Below are positions 38,906 to 47,019 of a stretch of DNA of 64,000 bases, piece by piece. The notes beneath the pieces were generated by a model. It was not told the DNA's origin. It did no database searches and saw only the letters and a program-made list of their open reading frames with translations. Every line of letters starts with the position of its first letter. The stretch's first letter is position 1. Location: NCBI GenBank assembly GCA_905478225.1, contig CAJQHR010000007.1:1-64000 (forward strand), read 5' to 3'. The translations under genes were made by a program, and so were the position numbers. The stretch is from an uncultured Crocinitomix sp. (GTDB lineage Bacteria > Bacteroidota > Bacteroidia > Flavobacteriales_D > Crocinitomicaceae).

Positions 38906-39511
38906 TTAAGGAATGTTCAAAAACTTATGCGTTTGTAATGAAATATTCCAATCAGTATTCAGTTTAACGTAATCTATGATCAAAGGTAACATCTGCTCAC
39001 TTTTGTCCCATTCGGTTTGTAAATAGAGTTTACAGTTTGCTTTGACTTTTGTTTTTAACTCGGCGGCCCAATTAAAGTCGCTTTTGTTGAAAATAATCAT
39101 TTTTAACTCATCTGCCTTGGTATAATTTTCTTCCAAGGGAAATTTGAATTTTTTCGGAGATAAACAAATCCAATCAATTTCACCCGTAATTGTATAGGCT
39201 CCTGACGTTTCTATGGCAATTTCCATTCCAATTTCCTTTAATGCCCTTGTAAGTTCAGTTAAATCATACATTGTAGGTTCGCCCCCAGTTATGACCACAA
39301 AATCCGTTCGACTTGCTTTAACCCCATCTACAATGTCAGAAATGGACGTTTTTGGATGTGCATTTTCATCCCAGCTTTCTTTCACGTCGCACCAAACACA
39401 ACCAACGTCGCATCCAGCAGTGCGAATAAAGTAGGCGGCACGTCCTGAGTGAAATCCCTCACCTTGGATGGTGAAAAATGCTTCCATTAATGGAATTTTA
39501 TTATTGCTCAT
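38906..39511 (-). CDS. queE: 7-carboxy-7-deazaguanine synthase
   Basis: This radical SAM enzyme converts 6-carboxytetrahydropterin to 7-carboxy-7-deazaguanine in queuosine synthesis. The cluster-binding motif is CDVGCVWCD (CxxxCxxC), preceded by FFTIQGEGFHSGRAAYFIRTAGC and followed by VITGGEPTMYDL. The 201-residue length fits. ATG 39511 overlaps the end of the Kir channel gene by 11 bases. Its pathway partner queD is 19 kb away at 58.8 kb. Confidence 0.93.
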   Translation of the reverse strand: MSNNKIPLMEAFFTIQGEGFHSGRAAYFIRTAGCDVGCVWCDVKESWDENAHPKTSISDIVDGVKASRTDFVVITGGEPTMYDLTELTRALKEIGMEIAIETSGAYTITGEIDWICLSPKKFKFPLEENYTKADELKMIIFNKSDFNWAAELKTKVKANCKLYLQTEWDKSEQMLPLIIDYVKLNTDWNISLQTHKFLNIP

Positions 39512-40424
39512 CTGCTTTAATATTATTGATGTGATTGATGTCAAATTCTATAATACCTTCTTTATTTGGTGCAAAAATTTTAGCGAATGAGTAGTTCCAC
39601 TTCATGTCTGCGGTTATAAAAGATTGTTTGGTGTGAACGTGTTGACTAAATGTTTCATCAAAGCCTTTTATTAAGACTAAAAATTCGGGATGAGCGAAAG
39701 AAATTTCGGCTTGACTTTTCCCCCAAAAGGGGCTTTCTTCATCTATTTTATGTACAAGTGTCCAAGTATACGGTAGAAGCTCAATTCTATCGATTTCTAG
39801 GGGCAATTGATAATAATTTTTTTCTATTTCTCCATTTGGCAGAATTTTGTCTATGGTTAAGATCATTTTTGCAGTCACCTCTAATAGAACATTGTCGCGT
39901 TCATTCGCCAATTTAATTTTGATGCTTTGTCCATCTTGATATTTAGAAAATAGCACAAAATCACTGAAAATAATTTTGGAATTCGGCTTAGAAAAACGCC
40001 CGTAAGCCAAACCGGTAGCCAGTGAGAAGGACAAAAATCCAATGAATGCCTCAACCGTTGCAACTAGTTGTGTTCCAAATCCTGTGGGTGCGAGCGTTCC
40101 ATATCCAACTGTAGTAAATGTTTGTATGGAGAAGAAAAAAGTTTGAAAGAAAGGATGCGGACCATCTGGATTGATTCCGACAATATGCTCGAACCCAATA
40201 GCGCAGTACAGTGCTGTGAATATGAGATTCATTGCAATGTAGCCCCCAAATAAAATTCCGAAAAACTGAAGCCAAGAAATCTCCAACATATATTTGAAAA
40301 TATCTCGGAATCCCCTTTTACCCCACTTTTTTATAACGTTGTATGAACCATCTCGGTTAATTAAACGCTGAGTTGGCCGGTTGAATTGGGTTCCAATTCC
40401 AGGATCTTTTATCTCGCTCCCCAT
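39501..40424 (-). CDS. KirBac-type inward-rectifier potassium channel
   Basis: The 307-residue protein has two membrane helices flanking a pore loop with the potassium filter TVGYG (TFTTVGYGTLAP) and a C-terminal immunoglobulin-like cytoplasmic domain typical of Kir channels (LFSKYQDGQSIKIKLANERDNVLLE; SQAEISFAHPEFLVLIKGFDET). It sits in front of queE with an overlapping junction, a purely positional link as far as can be seen. Confidence 0.92.
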   Translation of the reverse strand: MGSEIKDPGIGTQFNRPTQRLINRDGSYNVIKKWGKRGFRDIFKYMLEISWLQFFGILFGGYIAMNLIFTALYCAIGFEHIVGINPDGPHPFFQTFFFSIQTFTTVGYGTLAPTGFGTQLVATVEAFIGFLSFSLATGLAYGRFSKPNSKIIFSDFVLFSKYQDGQSIKIKLANERDNVLLEVTAKMILTIDKILPNGEIEKNYYQLPLEIDRIELLPYTWTLVHKIDEESPFWGKSQAEISFAHPEFLVLIKGFDETFSQHVHTKQSFITADMKWNYSFAKIFAPNKEGIIEFDINHINNIKADEQ

Positions 40425-40431
40425 GGGTGAA

Positions 40432-41301
40432 TTAGTGGGTTTTAGTCATGCTTTCTGGAATACAAATAATAAAATCTGCCAATCCCTTATTGCTGTTTTC
40501 TAATTTACTAATGTCCTTTTGCTCCACAGTGGAGATCGTCATTATTTCATTTTCTTCGACATCCTTTTTTAAATAATACACAATTCCTTGATAATTATTA
40601 GAATGATATGCCCCGTTATAATGCAAGAAAACGGATTTAGAAGTTGTGTTTTTCTGAATGAAATAGGACATGGTGGCATCTTTAATTGCTTGTGCCGTTG
40701 CCATGTTAATTCCGCCGTGTCCGTCCATGCTAGCCATTAAATCTTTATAACAAGCCACTGTTGAGTCGAGCTGAAATTTATCCAATGGAGCAATATATGA
40801 TTTCGCTAGGTCAGAGAGACTGTCTAATGATTTGACTCCCTTTTTATAAACCATGTTTGCATAACGCCTAGGAATGTTGGTAGCAATGAACTTTAATTGA
40901 TGTTCTTTTGCATATTCAAACAAGGGTTTATAGTCCGTGTTATAGTTGGGCCAAAGCCTTACTTCGTTCTGAAAGTTTTTTGACGAAATAAGTCCTTGCA
41001 AATACTCATTTAAGATAAATTGATTGTCTGCTTCAAACATTTCTGCACCCAAAACCAATTTCTTTTTGTGAATGGCGTGCATTTCTTTCGTCAATTCAAA
41101 TTGCAACCAATGGCTAATAGGGTTGTTGTGATATTCACCAAAAAAGATGTATTTTTTTGTGGCACCTTCTTTAACTACTTTTTTAAAGTCAATCGAATTA
41201 CCATTTTTCGTGAAAATTTGAAAAGCTTTGGTATCTCCACCTCCAAAAGATGAAATTGAAATTGAGAGAAAAGTAAAAACTAGAAATATAATGGCTTTCA
41301 T
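40432..41301 (-). CDS. ChaN-family (haem-uptake-like) exported protein
   Basis: The 289-residue protein has an N-terminal signal sequence and the ChaN-domain motifs FFGEYHNNPISHWLQ and LGAEMFEADNQ, the His/Glu pattern shared with ChaN and TraB-like families. Characterised ChaN binds haem at the cell surface. Whether this one does is inference. ATG 41301 gives the better signal peptide than the TTG upstream. Confidence 0.78.
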   Translation of the reverse strand: MKAIIFLVFTFLSISISSFGGGDTKAFQIFTKNGNSIDFKKVVKEGATKKYIFFGEYHNNPISHWLQFELTKEMHAIHKKKLVLGAEMFEADNQFILNEYLQGLISSKNFQNEVRLWPNYNTDYKPLFEYAKEHQLKFIATNIPRRYANMVYKKGVKSLDSLSDLAKSYIAPLDKFQLDSTVACYKDLMASMDGHGGINMATAQAIKDATMSYFIQKNTTSKSVFLHYNGAYHSNNYQGIVYYLKKDVEENEIMTISTVEQKDISKLENSNKGLADFIICIPESMTKTH

Positions 41302-41374
41302 ACGTATCAATTTAATGCTGAATGGCAGTTCAAGACGCCAAGTTTAGCTGAATTGTAAAATTAATGGTTTTATG

Positions 41375-42244
41375 CTAAAGAAGTCCAAAGAGTTCAAAAA
41401 TTCTACCACTTGAAAATGATAAATAAATGACAGATGGAAATATAATCCAGATGGCAACCAATCGGCCAATCGAGAAATTGATGGTAGGTCGTTTATAGCG
41501 TAACAATAAAAAGGGGAGGAACAGGCAAATTTGAAAAAAAGGAAAAATATAATAGACTGATCCGTAGGAGTAAAACTCTTTTGAATCATAGTTTTCAAAT
41601 AATTGTGATAGAATTTTGTGATCAGAGGGCCAAGCGTTTTGATGTACGTTTATCGGTTCGTCTATGACACTAACTGATTTTAGATCGTTAAAAAACAAGC
41701 CATAATTCATTTGAACTGGCGGGAAATCGCCTTCCCAATAGCGGGGTTCAAGAATTTGAAATAATTCGCCGTCAAACGCAATGGTTTTGGGCAAATGGCT
41801 GTAGTTTTCAATATCGGAAACGGCTTTTTGTTTTCCTGTTACAAAATAATCTGTAATCAGAAGTATACCAAAAATTAAGGAGTAGATGGCAAGTCCTTTA
41901 AATGTTTTCCACCGCCAGCCTGATGTGATTTTCTTATAATACTCGGCGTCTTTTTCTTTTTCAGAATCACGCATTTTTTTATAACGCGCTTTGGCTTTTC
42001 TAATTTGATCCTGCCGCGCCTGTGCACTTGACTTACCTTTTACTTGCGGTCCTACATTTCTTTGGATTCCTGAAAGAATCTCATAGGCCTCTGTTACTTC
42101 AATAAACTTGCTCTGGGCATCATCCGACGGATTTTTATCCGGATGATAATGCATGGCCATTTTGCGATAGGCTTTTTTAATAATATTTTGATCTGAGGCT
42201 GGGTCTATTCCTAAGATCTTAAAATATTTAAAATTTTGATTCAA
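41375..42244 (-). CDS. Membrane-anchored J-domain (DnaJ-like) protein
   Basis: The 289-residue protein has a J domain at residues about 5-62 with the obligatory HPD motif (AMHYHPDKNP), a basic coiled segment (RKAKARYKKMRDSEKEKDAEYYKKITSG), then a helix, an extracytoplasmic region and two C-terminal helices. It should recruit an Hsp70 (perhaps the DnaK encoded here) to the membrane. The start is TTG at 42244; a TAA lies 15 bases upstream in frame with no ATG. The adjacent upstream gene is a paralogue lacking the J domain. Confidence 0.85.
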   Translation of the reverse strand: MNQNFKYFKILGIDPASDQNIIKKAYRKMAMHYHPDKNPSDDAQSKFIEVTEAYEILSGIQRNVGPQVKGKSSAQARQDQIRKAKARYKKMRDSEKEKDAEYYKKITSGWRWKTFKGLAIYSLIFGILLITDYFVTGKQKAVSDIENYSHLPKTIAFDGELFQILEPRYWEGDFPPVQMNYGLFFNDLKSVSVIDEPINVHQNAWPSDHKILSQLFENYDSKEFYSYGSVYYIFPFFQICLFLPFLLLRYKRPTINFSIGRLVAIWIIFPSVIYLSFSSGRIFELFGLL

Positions 42245-42299
42245 ATTATGATTCAGTTAGGCCAATTAACAATGTGAAATTACTAGGCAGCATTGAGAC

Positions 42300-42325
42300 T
42301 TAAGAGGTGATGATAAACCTCTTAA
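42300..42325. other. Perfect 9-bp inverted repeat
   Basis: TTAAGAGGT at 42300-42308 and ACCTCTTAA at 42317-42325 form a perfect stem with an eight-base loop in the 177-bp spacer between the two paralogous membrane genes. There is no strong T tract on either strand, so it may be an attenuator or operator rather than a terminator. Confidence 0.6.
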
Positions 42326-42421
42326 AATAACCCATAGCGTTCCCCTCTCCAGTAAAAATACAAAAAGTGCAATTAGTAACGCGTGTTGGATTTATATAAA
42401 TCCGTAAACGAGACGAGAAAA

Positions 42422-43033
42422 TCAAAAAACAAGAGAATACAAGAGAACGAGGCTTCCTGGGAACAAAAGTATGAAGCATGCCATTTGTGCAAAATTGAAC
42501 CACGGCTTTTGTCGTTTAAAGAGCAGAACTAAGAGCGGCACAAGCAAGAACACTTGCGTAAGCGGAAACCAATCATAGATTGAGATTCGTTTCGGAACAT
42601 AGATTCTAGTGCGCGTCATAGGTGTTACTGAGTCTTCATATTCTTGTAAAAAGCTTAAATATTTATTATCCTCGAAAATGAAAGACTCCGTTACTTCAAA
42701 CGTTTCAAGGTTCATTCCTTGCAAATCTCTAAAATGGACTAAAAATAAGTCATTCTCATTTACCCAAATAGATTGATGATTTAATGCTCCTAATGAACGG
42801 TCAAAACGAAATTGCTCAGGCGATAATCTAACCACTTTACCATCCGTAAAAGTGTCAATGGTAGTAAGGACCGCCAATAGAACACAAAAAAAGGTGAAGA
42901 CTTTGTAAATCATCCAGCGAGTGCCAGATGTAATTTTTTCATAATATTCCTTCTCCTTAACAACTTCGCGTTCTTTCGCCTTTCTAATTTGTTCGGCTGC
43001 GCGTTTTAAATGTTCTTGACGTGTTTTGTTCAT
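42422..43033 (-). CDS. J-less paralogue of the membrane J-domain protein
   Basis: This 203-residue protein aligns with the C-terminal two thirds of its neighbour: basic segment EQIRKAKEREVVKEKEYYEKITSGTRW against ARYKKM...DAEYYKKITSGWRW, then the same helix / external region / two-helix order ending in a short hydrophobic tail. The J domain is absent. Function unknown. The tandem arrangement and shared YYxKITSGxRW motif indicate duplication with loss or gain of the J domain. Confidence 0.75.
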   Translation of the reverse strand: MNKTRQEHLKRAAEQIRKAKEREVVKEKEYYEKITSGTRWMIYKVFTFFCVLLAVLTTIDTFTDGKVVRLSPEQFRFDRSLGALNHQSIWVNENDLFLVHFRDLQGMNLETFEVTESFIFEDNKYLSFLQEYEDSVTPMTRTRIYVPKRISIYDWFPLTQVFLLVPLLVLLFKRQKPWFNFAQMACFILLFPGSLVLLYSLVF

Positions 43034-43104
43034 GGATTTTCTTTTGAGTAATTACTAACTTTTTTAGTAAAATACTAATAAAAAAGAATTTAACAGAATC
43101 TTTC

Positions 43105-43137
43105 AAAAAAAAACCGCTCTAGTTAAACTAGAACGGT
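43105..43137 (-). terminator. Terminator of the thrS-infC-rpmI-rplT operon
   Basis: On the minus strand ACCGTTCTAGTT pairs with AACTAGAGCGGT (one G-U pair), followed by nine Ts (forward A run 43105-43113). It lies 28 bases after the rplT stop codon. Confidence 0.85.
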
Positions 43138-43164
43138 CAATACAGTAGACAGGAAATGTTTAAA

Positions 43165-43509
43165 TTATTTTACGGCGTCAACTACAGCTTTAAACGCTTC
43201 AGGATGATTCATTGCTAAATCAGCTAAAACTTTTCTGTTCAATTGAAGACCTTTTGCATGTACTTGTCCCATGAATTGAGAGTAACTCATTCCGTGTAGA
43301 CGTGCACCTGCGTTAATTCTTGCAATCCAAAGTGCTCTAAATGTTCTTTTCTTTTGTTTACGTCCTTCGTAAGCGTAAACTAACCCTTTTTCAACTGCAT
43401 TTTTTGCAACTGTCCAAACGTTTTTTCTTCTACCAAAGTATCCTTTGGCAAGTTTCATTGTTTTTTTTCTGCGGGTCCTTGCGGCTACCGCGTTCTTAGC
43501 TCTAGGCAT
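43165..43509 (-). CDS. rplT: 50S ribosomal protein L20
   Basis: A 114-residue basic protein starting [16 protein letters not shown], the standard L20 sequence ([44 protein letters not shown]). L20 binds 23S rRNA early in assembly and in several bacteria represses its own operon. It is last in the thrS-infC-rpmI-rplT order and is followed by a strong terminator. A stem-loop lies 16 bases before its ATG. Confidence 0.98.
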   Translation of the reverse strand: MPRAKNAVAARTRRKKTMKLAKGYFGRRKNVWTVAKNAVEKGLVYAYEGRKQKKRTFRALWIARINAGARLHGMSYSQFMGQVHAKGLQLNRKVLADLAMNHPEAFKAVVDAVK

Positions 43510-43525
43510 AGTTTTAAATTTTTTT

Positions 43526-43570
43526 GGTGGTTAGTGTCTCAACTCAATGAACTCTTAGTGACTAAACACC
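43526..43570 (-). promoter_or_regulatory. Stem-loop in the rpmI-rplT spacer, 16 nt before rplT
   Basis: On the mRNA strand GGTGTTTAGT (43570-43561) pairs with ACTAACCACC (43535-43526) in nine of ten positions, closing a 25-base loop. The stem ends 16 bases before the rplT ATG; the intervening bases are nearly all A/T. A role as an L20-responsive element is inference. Confidence 0.45.
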
Positions 43571-43607
43571 GGGTAAATAATTTAACCATCAATTCACACA
43601 AGGTGAA

Positions 43608-43802
43608 TTAGATACATAATTGTTGTTTAATACTTGCAACATCTGACTTGTGAACTAATGTAGCTTTAGTCAATTTTGCTTTTCTTTTCTTTGACTTTTT
43701 AGTCAAAATGTGACTTTTGAAAGCGTGCTTTCTCTTAATCTTCCCAGTACCAGTAACTTTAAATCGTTTTTTGGCACTAGCCTTTGTTTTCATTTTAGGC
43801 AT
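43608..43802 (-). CDS. rpmI: 50S ribosomal protein L35
   Basis: A 64-residue basic protein starting [22 protein letters not shown], the typical L35 N-terminus, ending in IKQQLCI. It lies between infC and rplT in the conserved operon order. A perfect 8-bp hairpin lies 16 bases before its ATG. Confidence 0.97.
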   Translation of the reverse strand: MPKMKTKASAKKRFKVTGTGKIKRKHAFKSHILTKKSKKRKAKLTKATLVHKSDVASIKQQLCI

Positions 43803-43818
43803 CTTCTTCTTTTTTTAT

Positions 43819-43837
43819 CATCTGCCAAAGGCAGATG
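43819..43837 (-). promoter_or_regulatory. Perfect hairpin 16 nt before rpmI
   Basis: CATCTGCC-AAA-GGCAGATG (forward strand) forms an eight-base-pair stem with a three-base loop in the 54-bp infC-rpmI spacer. On the mRNA it is followed by an A-rich ATAAAAAAAGAAGAAG leading into the ATG. It is not followed by a U tract, so it is not a terminator. It may control or insulate rpmI translation. Confidence 0.6.
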
Positions 43838-43856
43838 GGTACTCCTGTTTATTGTA

Positions 43857-44408
43857 TTATTTTTTCTTCGGATTGATCATCATGATCATCTTCTTTCCCT
43901 CTAGTTTTGGCATTTGCTCTAACGAACCATAATCTTCTAGTTCTTGCGCAAATTTCAATAATAAAATTTCCCCCCGGTCTTTAAAGACAATTGTACGTCC
44001 TTTAAAGAAAACATAAGCTTTCACTTTTGCACCTTCACTCAAGAACGTTTTAGCATGGTTCAACTTAAAGTTAAAATCATGTTCCTCTGTATTAGGACCC
44101 ATACGAATTTCTTTAACCACAACTTTGGTTTGTTTCGATTTAAGTTCTTTTGAACGTTTTTTCTGTTCAAAGAGGAATTTTTTATAATCAATAATCTTAC
44201 ATACGGGCGGATTAGCGTTAGGTGAAATTTCAACTAAGTCTAAATCTGCAGCTTGTGCTTTCGCAAGTGCTTCACGGGCAGACAGTAATTCTGCTCCATC
44301 TTCAGTTATAAGACGTACTTCTCTCGCTGTGATTTTTTCATTAATTTTATTAGGCTCTTCGCGTCTTCTAAAATTTCTCCGGTTGTTATTTCTTCTTTTA
44401 ATTGCTAT
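43857..44408 (-). CDS. infC: Translation initiation factor IF-3, non-canonical AUA start
   Basis: The 183-residue IF-3 has the N-domain ([38 protein letters not shown]) and C-domain ([25 protein letters not shown]). Between an in-frame TAA at 44426-44424 and the first GTG (at 44120, deep in the protein) there is no ATG, GTG or TTG. The family N-terminus M-A-I-K/R corresponds to ATA-GCA-ATT-AAA starting at 44408, and a GGGAGG Shine-Dalgarno, rare in this phylum, lies eight bases upstream. IF-3 genes in other bacteria use AUU for autoregulation because IF-3 rejects such starts. I infer the same logic here with AUA. Confidence 0.93.
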   Translation of the reverse strand: MAIKRRNNNRRNFRRREEPNKINEKITAREVRLITEDGAELLSAREALAKAQAADLDLVEISPNANPPVCKIIDYKKFLFEQKKRSKELKSKQTKVVVKEIRMGPNTEEHDFNFKLNHAKTFLSEGAKVKAYVFFKGRTIVFKDRGEILLLKFAQELEDYGSLEQMPKLEGKKMIMMINPKKK

Positions 44409-44415
44409 GGCTTTG

Positions 44416-44421
44416 TCCTCC
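44416..44421 (-). promoter_or_regulatory. Strong Shine-Dalgarno GGGAGG of infC
   Basis: On the minus strand GGGAGG lies immediately after the in-frame TAA and ACAAAGCC separates it from the ATA start. Most genes in this window show no Shine-Dalgarno, so this site marks infC as special and supports the unusual start. Confidence 0.75.
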
Positions 44422-44439
44422 CGTTAGTTTTATTAATAC

Positions 44440-46374
44440 TTAGTTTAACTCTTTATCTATTTCTTCGTTTAAAAACGAAACAAAATCATCAATTGACATT
44501 GTTCCAGTATCCCCATCTCCTTGCTTCCTTACAGCTACTGTGCCGTTGGCTTCTTCATCCGCCCCAACGATAAGCATAAAAGGGATTTTGTTTAACTCAT
44601 TATCCCTGATTTTCTTACCTACTTTTTCGTTCCTATCGTCAACGAATCCGCGAATATCGGAATTATTTAGAGAATTCAAAACTTTTTTCGCGTAATCATT
44701 GTGTTTTTCACTGATTGGGAGAATAGCAACTTGCTCGGTTGTTAACCAAAGTGGAAATTTACCTCCACAGTGTTCAATCAAAACTGCAACGAATCTTTCC
44801 ATAGATCCGAACGGTGCGCGGTGAATCATTACTGGGCGGTGTTTTTCATTATCCGCTCCTGTATATTCCAATTCAAAACGCTCAGGTAAATTATAATCCA
44901 CTTGAATTGTCCCTAGTTGCCATTCTCTATTTAGTGCGTCACGCACCATAAAGTCAAGCTTAGGACCATAAAATGCTGCTTCACCATATTCGATTACAGA
45001 GTCGAGGCCTTTTTCAGCAGTTGCTTCTATAATAGCACGTTCGGCTTTTTCCCAATTCGTATCTGATCCGATATACTTGTCCGGGTCGTTTGGATCACGC
45101 AATGAAACCTGCGCTCTAAAGTTTTCAAACTTTAATGTCTTAAAAATATAAAGGACAAGGTCAATCACATTTTTAAATTCTTCTTTCACTTGTTCAGGTG
45201 TACAGAATAAATGCGCATCATCTTGCGTAAAACCTCGTACTCTTGTCAGCCCATGTAATTCGCCACTTTGCTCATAGCGATATACCGTTCCAAATTCAGC
45301 ATAACGAACGGGTAAATCTTTATATGACTTTGGATATGCTTTATAAATCTCGCAGTGATGCGGACAATTCATAGGTTTCAATAAAAACTCTTCACCTTCA
45401 TGCGGAGTTGTGATTGGTCGGAAAGAGTCTTCGCCATATTTGGCATAGTGACCAGAGGTTACGTAAAGATCTTTGTGTCCTATATGTGGTGTAATTACTC
45501 CTTCATAACCCGCTTTGCGTTGCGCTTTTTTTAAGAAGTTCTCAAGTCGCTCTCTTAACGCTGCGCCTTTAGGCAACCATAACGGAAGTCCTTGTCCAAC
45601 TTTTTGAGAAAAAGTAAATAAGCCCATTTCCTTTCCGAGTTTTCGGTGGTCGCGCTTTTTAGCTTCTTCAATCATTTCTAGATATTCCGTCAATTCTTTC
45701 GCTTTAGGAAATGTAATTCCGTAAATACGCGTCAATTGCTGACGGTTTTCATCTCCACGCCAATAAGCACCAGCAATAGAGGTTAATTTGATTGCTTTTA
45801 TAAATCCTGTGTGCGGAATATGAGGTCCACGACATAAATCCGTAAAGTTTCCTTGTGTATAGAATGTGATTGTACCATCCTCTAAACCATCAATCAATTC
45901 TAGTTTATATTCGTCGTCTTTTTCATTAAAATACGCCAGCGCATCCGCTTTCGAGACTTCCTGACGATCATATGTGTTTTTTTGTTTCGCCAACTCCTTC
46001 ATTTTACTCTCAATAGCAGGAAGGTCAGCATCAGTGATATGATGTCCTCCAAGATCAATATCATAGTAAAAACCATTCTCAATCGAAGGTCCAATGGCAA
46101 GTTTAGTTCCTGGATAGAGTGCTTCAATTGCTTCTGCCATTAAATGGGCAGATGAATGCCACATGGTGCTTTTACCATCTTTGTCATTCCAGGTGAGGAG
46201 TTTTAAATTCACGTCTTCCGTTAAAGGAAGGGTAGCGTCAATGACTTCTCCGTCTACTTCGGCCGCTAATACATTTCTTGCAAGTCCTTCGCTAATGCTC
46301 TTAGCGACGTCCAAAGCTGAGCTTCCTTGCTCAAATTCTTTAATACTACCATCAGGTAATGTTACTGCTATCAT
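44440..46374 (-). CDS. thrS: Threonyl-tRNA synthetase
   Basis: A 644-residue class II synthetase charging tRNA-Thr. Order of domains: N-terminal TGS ([24 protein letters not shown]), editing domain with [10 protein letters not shown] (His metal-type motif), catalytic core with [11 protein letters not shown] (zinc Cys) and [32 protein letters not shown], and an anticodon-binding domain at the C-terminus. The ATG at 46374 is the family start; the longer open frame upstream runs through a hairpin and terminator. It heads the thrS-infC-rpmI-rplT operon. Confidence 0.98.
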   Translation of the reverse strand: MIAVTLPDGSIKEFEQGSSALDVAKSISEGLARNVLAAEVDGEVIDATLPLTEDVNLKLLTWNDKDGKSTMWHSSAHLMAEAIEALYPGTKLAIGPSIENGFYYDIDLGGHHITDADLPAIESKMKELAKQKNTYDRQEVSKADALAYFNEKDDEYKLELIDGLEDGTITFYTQGNFTDLCRGPHIPHTGFIKAIKLTSIAGAYWRGDENRQQLTRIYGITFPKAKELTEYLEMIEEAKKRDHRKLGKEMGLFTFSQKVGQGLPLWLPKGAALRERLENFLKKAQRKAGYEGVITPHIGHKDLYVTSGHYAKYGEDSFRPITTPHEGEEFLLKPMNCPHHCEIYKAYPKSYKDLPVRYAEFGTVYRYEQSGELHGLTRVRGFTQDDAHLFCTPEQVKEEFKNVIDLVLYIFKTLKFENFRAQVSLRDPNDPDKYIGSDTNWEKAERAIIEATAEKGLDSVIEYGEAAFYGPKLDFMVRDALNREWQLGTIQVDYNLPERFELEYTGADNEKHRPVMIHRAPFGSMERFVAVLIEHCGGKFPLWLTTEQVAILPISEKHNDYAKKVLNSLNNSDIRGFVDDRNEKVGKKIRDNELNKIPFMLIVGADEEANGTVAVRKQGDGDTGTMSIDDFVSFLNEEIDKELN

Positions 46375-46391
46375 TCTTAAAACTTTCTTAG

Positions 46392-46412
46392 AATTGCGCG
46401 ATATGCGCAATT
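46392..46412 (-). promoter_or_regulatory. Leader stem-loop 17 nt before thrS
   Basis: AATTGCGC-GATAT-GCGCAATT is a perfect eight-base-pair inverted repeat between the candidate thrS promoter and its ATG. If transcription starts near 46412 the stem would form the very 5' end of the operon mRNA. A regulatory or mRNA-stabilising role is inferred from position only. Confidence 0.5.
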
Positions 46413-46417
46413 TGGTG

Positions 46418-46425
46418 CAAAAATA
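46418..46425 (-). promoter_or_regulatory. Candidate -7 box (TATTTTTG) of thrS
   Basis: TATTTTTG on the minus strand matches TAnnTTTG and lies inside the U tract of the preceding terminator, so the thrS promoter and the upstream terminator overlap. No TTG is seen at -33. Confidence 0.4.
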
Positions 46426-46429
46426 AAGA

Positions 46430-46457
46430 AAACCCGAAGAATTTCTCCTTCGGGTTT
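46430..46457 (-). terminator. Rho-independent terminator before thrS
   Basis: AAACCCGAAG (46430-46439) and CTTCGGGTTT (46448-46457) form a perfect ten-base-pair stem, followed on the minus strand by TTCTTTATTTTT. It ends the lipoprotein/secreted protein pair at 46483-47907. Confidence 0.9.
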
Positions 46458-46482
46458 CCAAAATTTATTAATTATTTGTTCT

Positions 46483-47007
46483 TTAGTTCTTGTATCCCAT
46501 TACCAAGACAATTGCGCCTCGCTCTTTCATGGTCGGCTTTTTATTAATTGCGCCAGGAACTGGTGTAATAATGTAGTCCACAAATACGCGCTTCAGTCTT
46601 CCTTTTGAATTTTTTGCTTCGCGATACGTGTCGTTCAATTCAGACGATTCAACCAATACATTTTTTCCTTGTAAACCATCTAAAGTTTTCAATAAAATGC
46701 GGTCACCCTGTGTTTTGTCTTTGTCATAAATTTCAACGCTAATATCATTCGGTAATGATTTTCCATTGAAAGAAAAACGATAATCTGTATTGTTAAAAAG
46801 ATATATTTCAACTTCTTTAACTTGTTTATATGTTTTAAAGTTGAAGTATGTGACCTTTGAACCATCAAAACGGTATGGTTTTAACTGTGCCTTAGCTTCT
46901 GCCTTCTGTGAAGCGATATTCTCTTTAAATTCTGTAAGGTTCGAGGCGGTTTGCGCAAATAAAATTGCAAAGCTGAATAATCCCAGAAGTGTTAATGTCT
47001 TTTTCAT
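46483..47007 (-). CDS. Secreted protein of unknown function
   Basis: A 174-residue product with signal peptide MKKTLTLLGLFSFAILFAQ and a mature domain containing YFNFKTYKQVKEVEIYLFNNTDYRFSFNG. Not recognised. It starts 12 bases after the upstream lipoprotein gene and is closed by a strong terminator, so the two form a two-gene operon. Confidence 0.65.
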   Translation of the reverse strand: MKKTLTLLGLFSFAILFAQTASNLTEFKENIASQKAEAKAQLKPYRFDGSKVTYFNFKTYKQVKEVEIYLFNNTDYRFSFNGKSLPNDISVEIYDKDKTQGDRILLKTLDGLQGKNVLVESSELNDTYREAKNSKGRLKRVFVDYIITPVPGAINKKPTMKERGAIVLVMGYKN

Positions 47008-47019
47008 AAATTAAATAAT

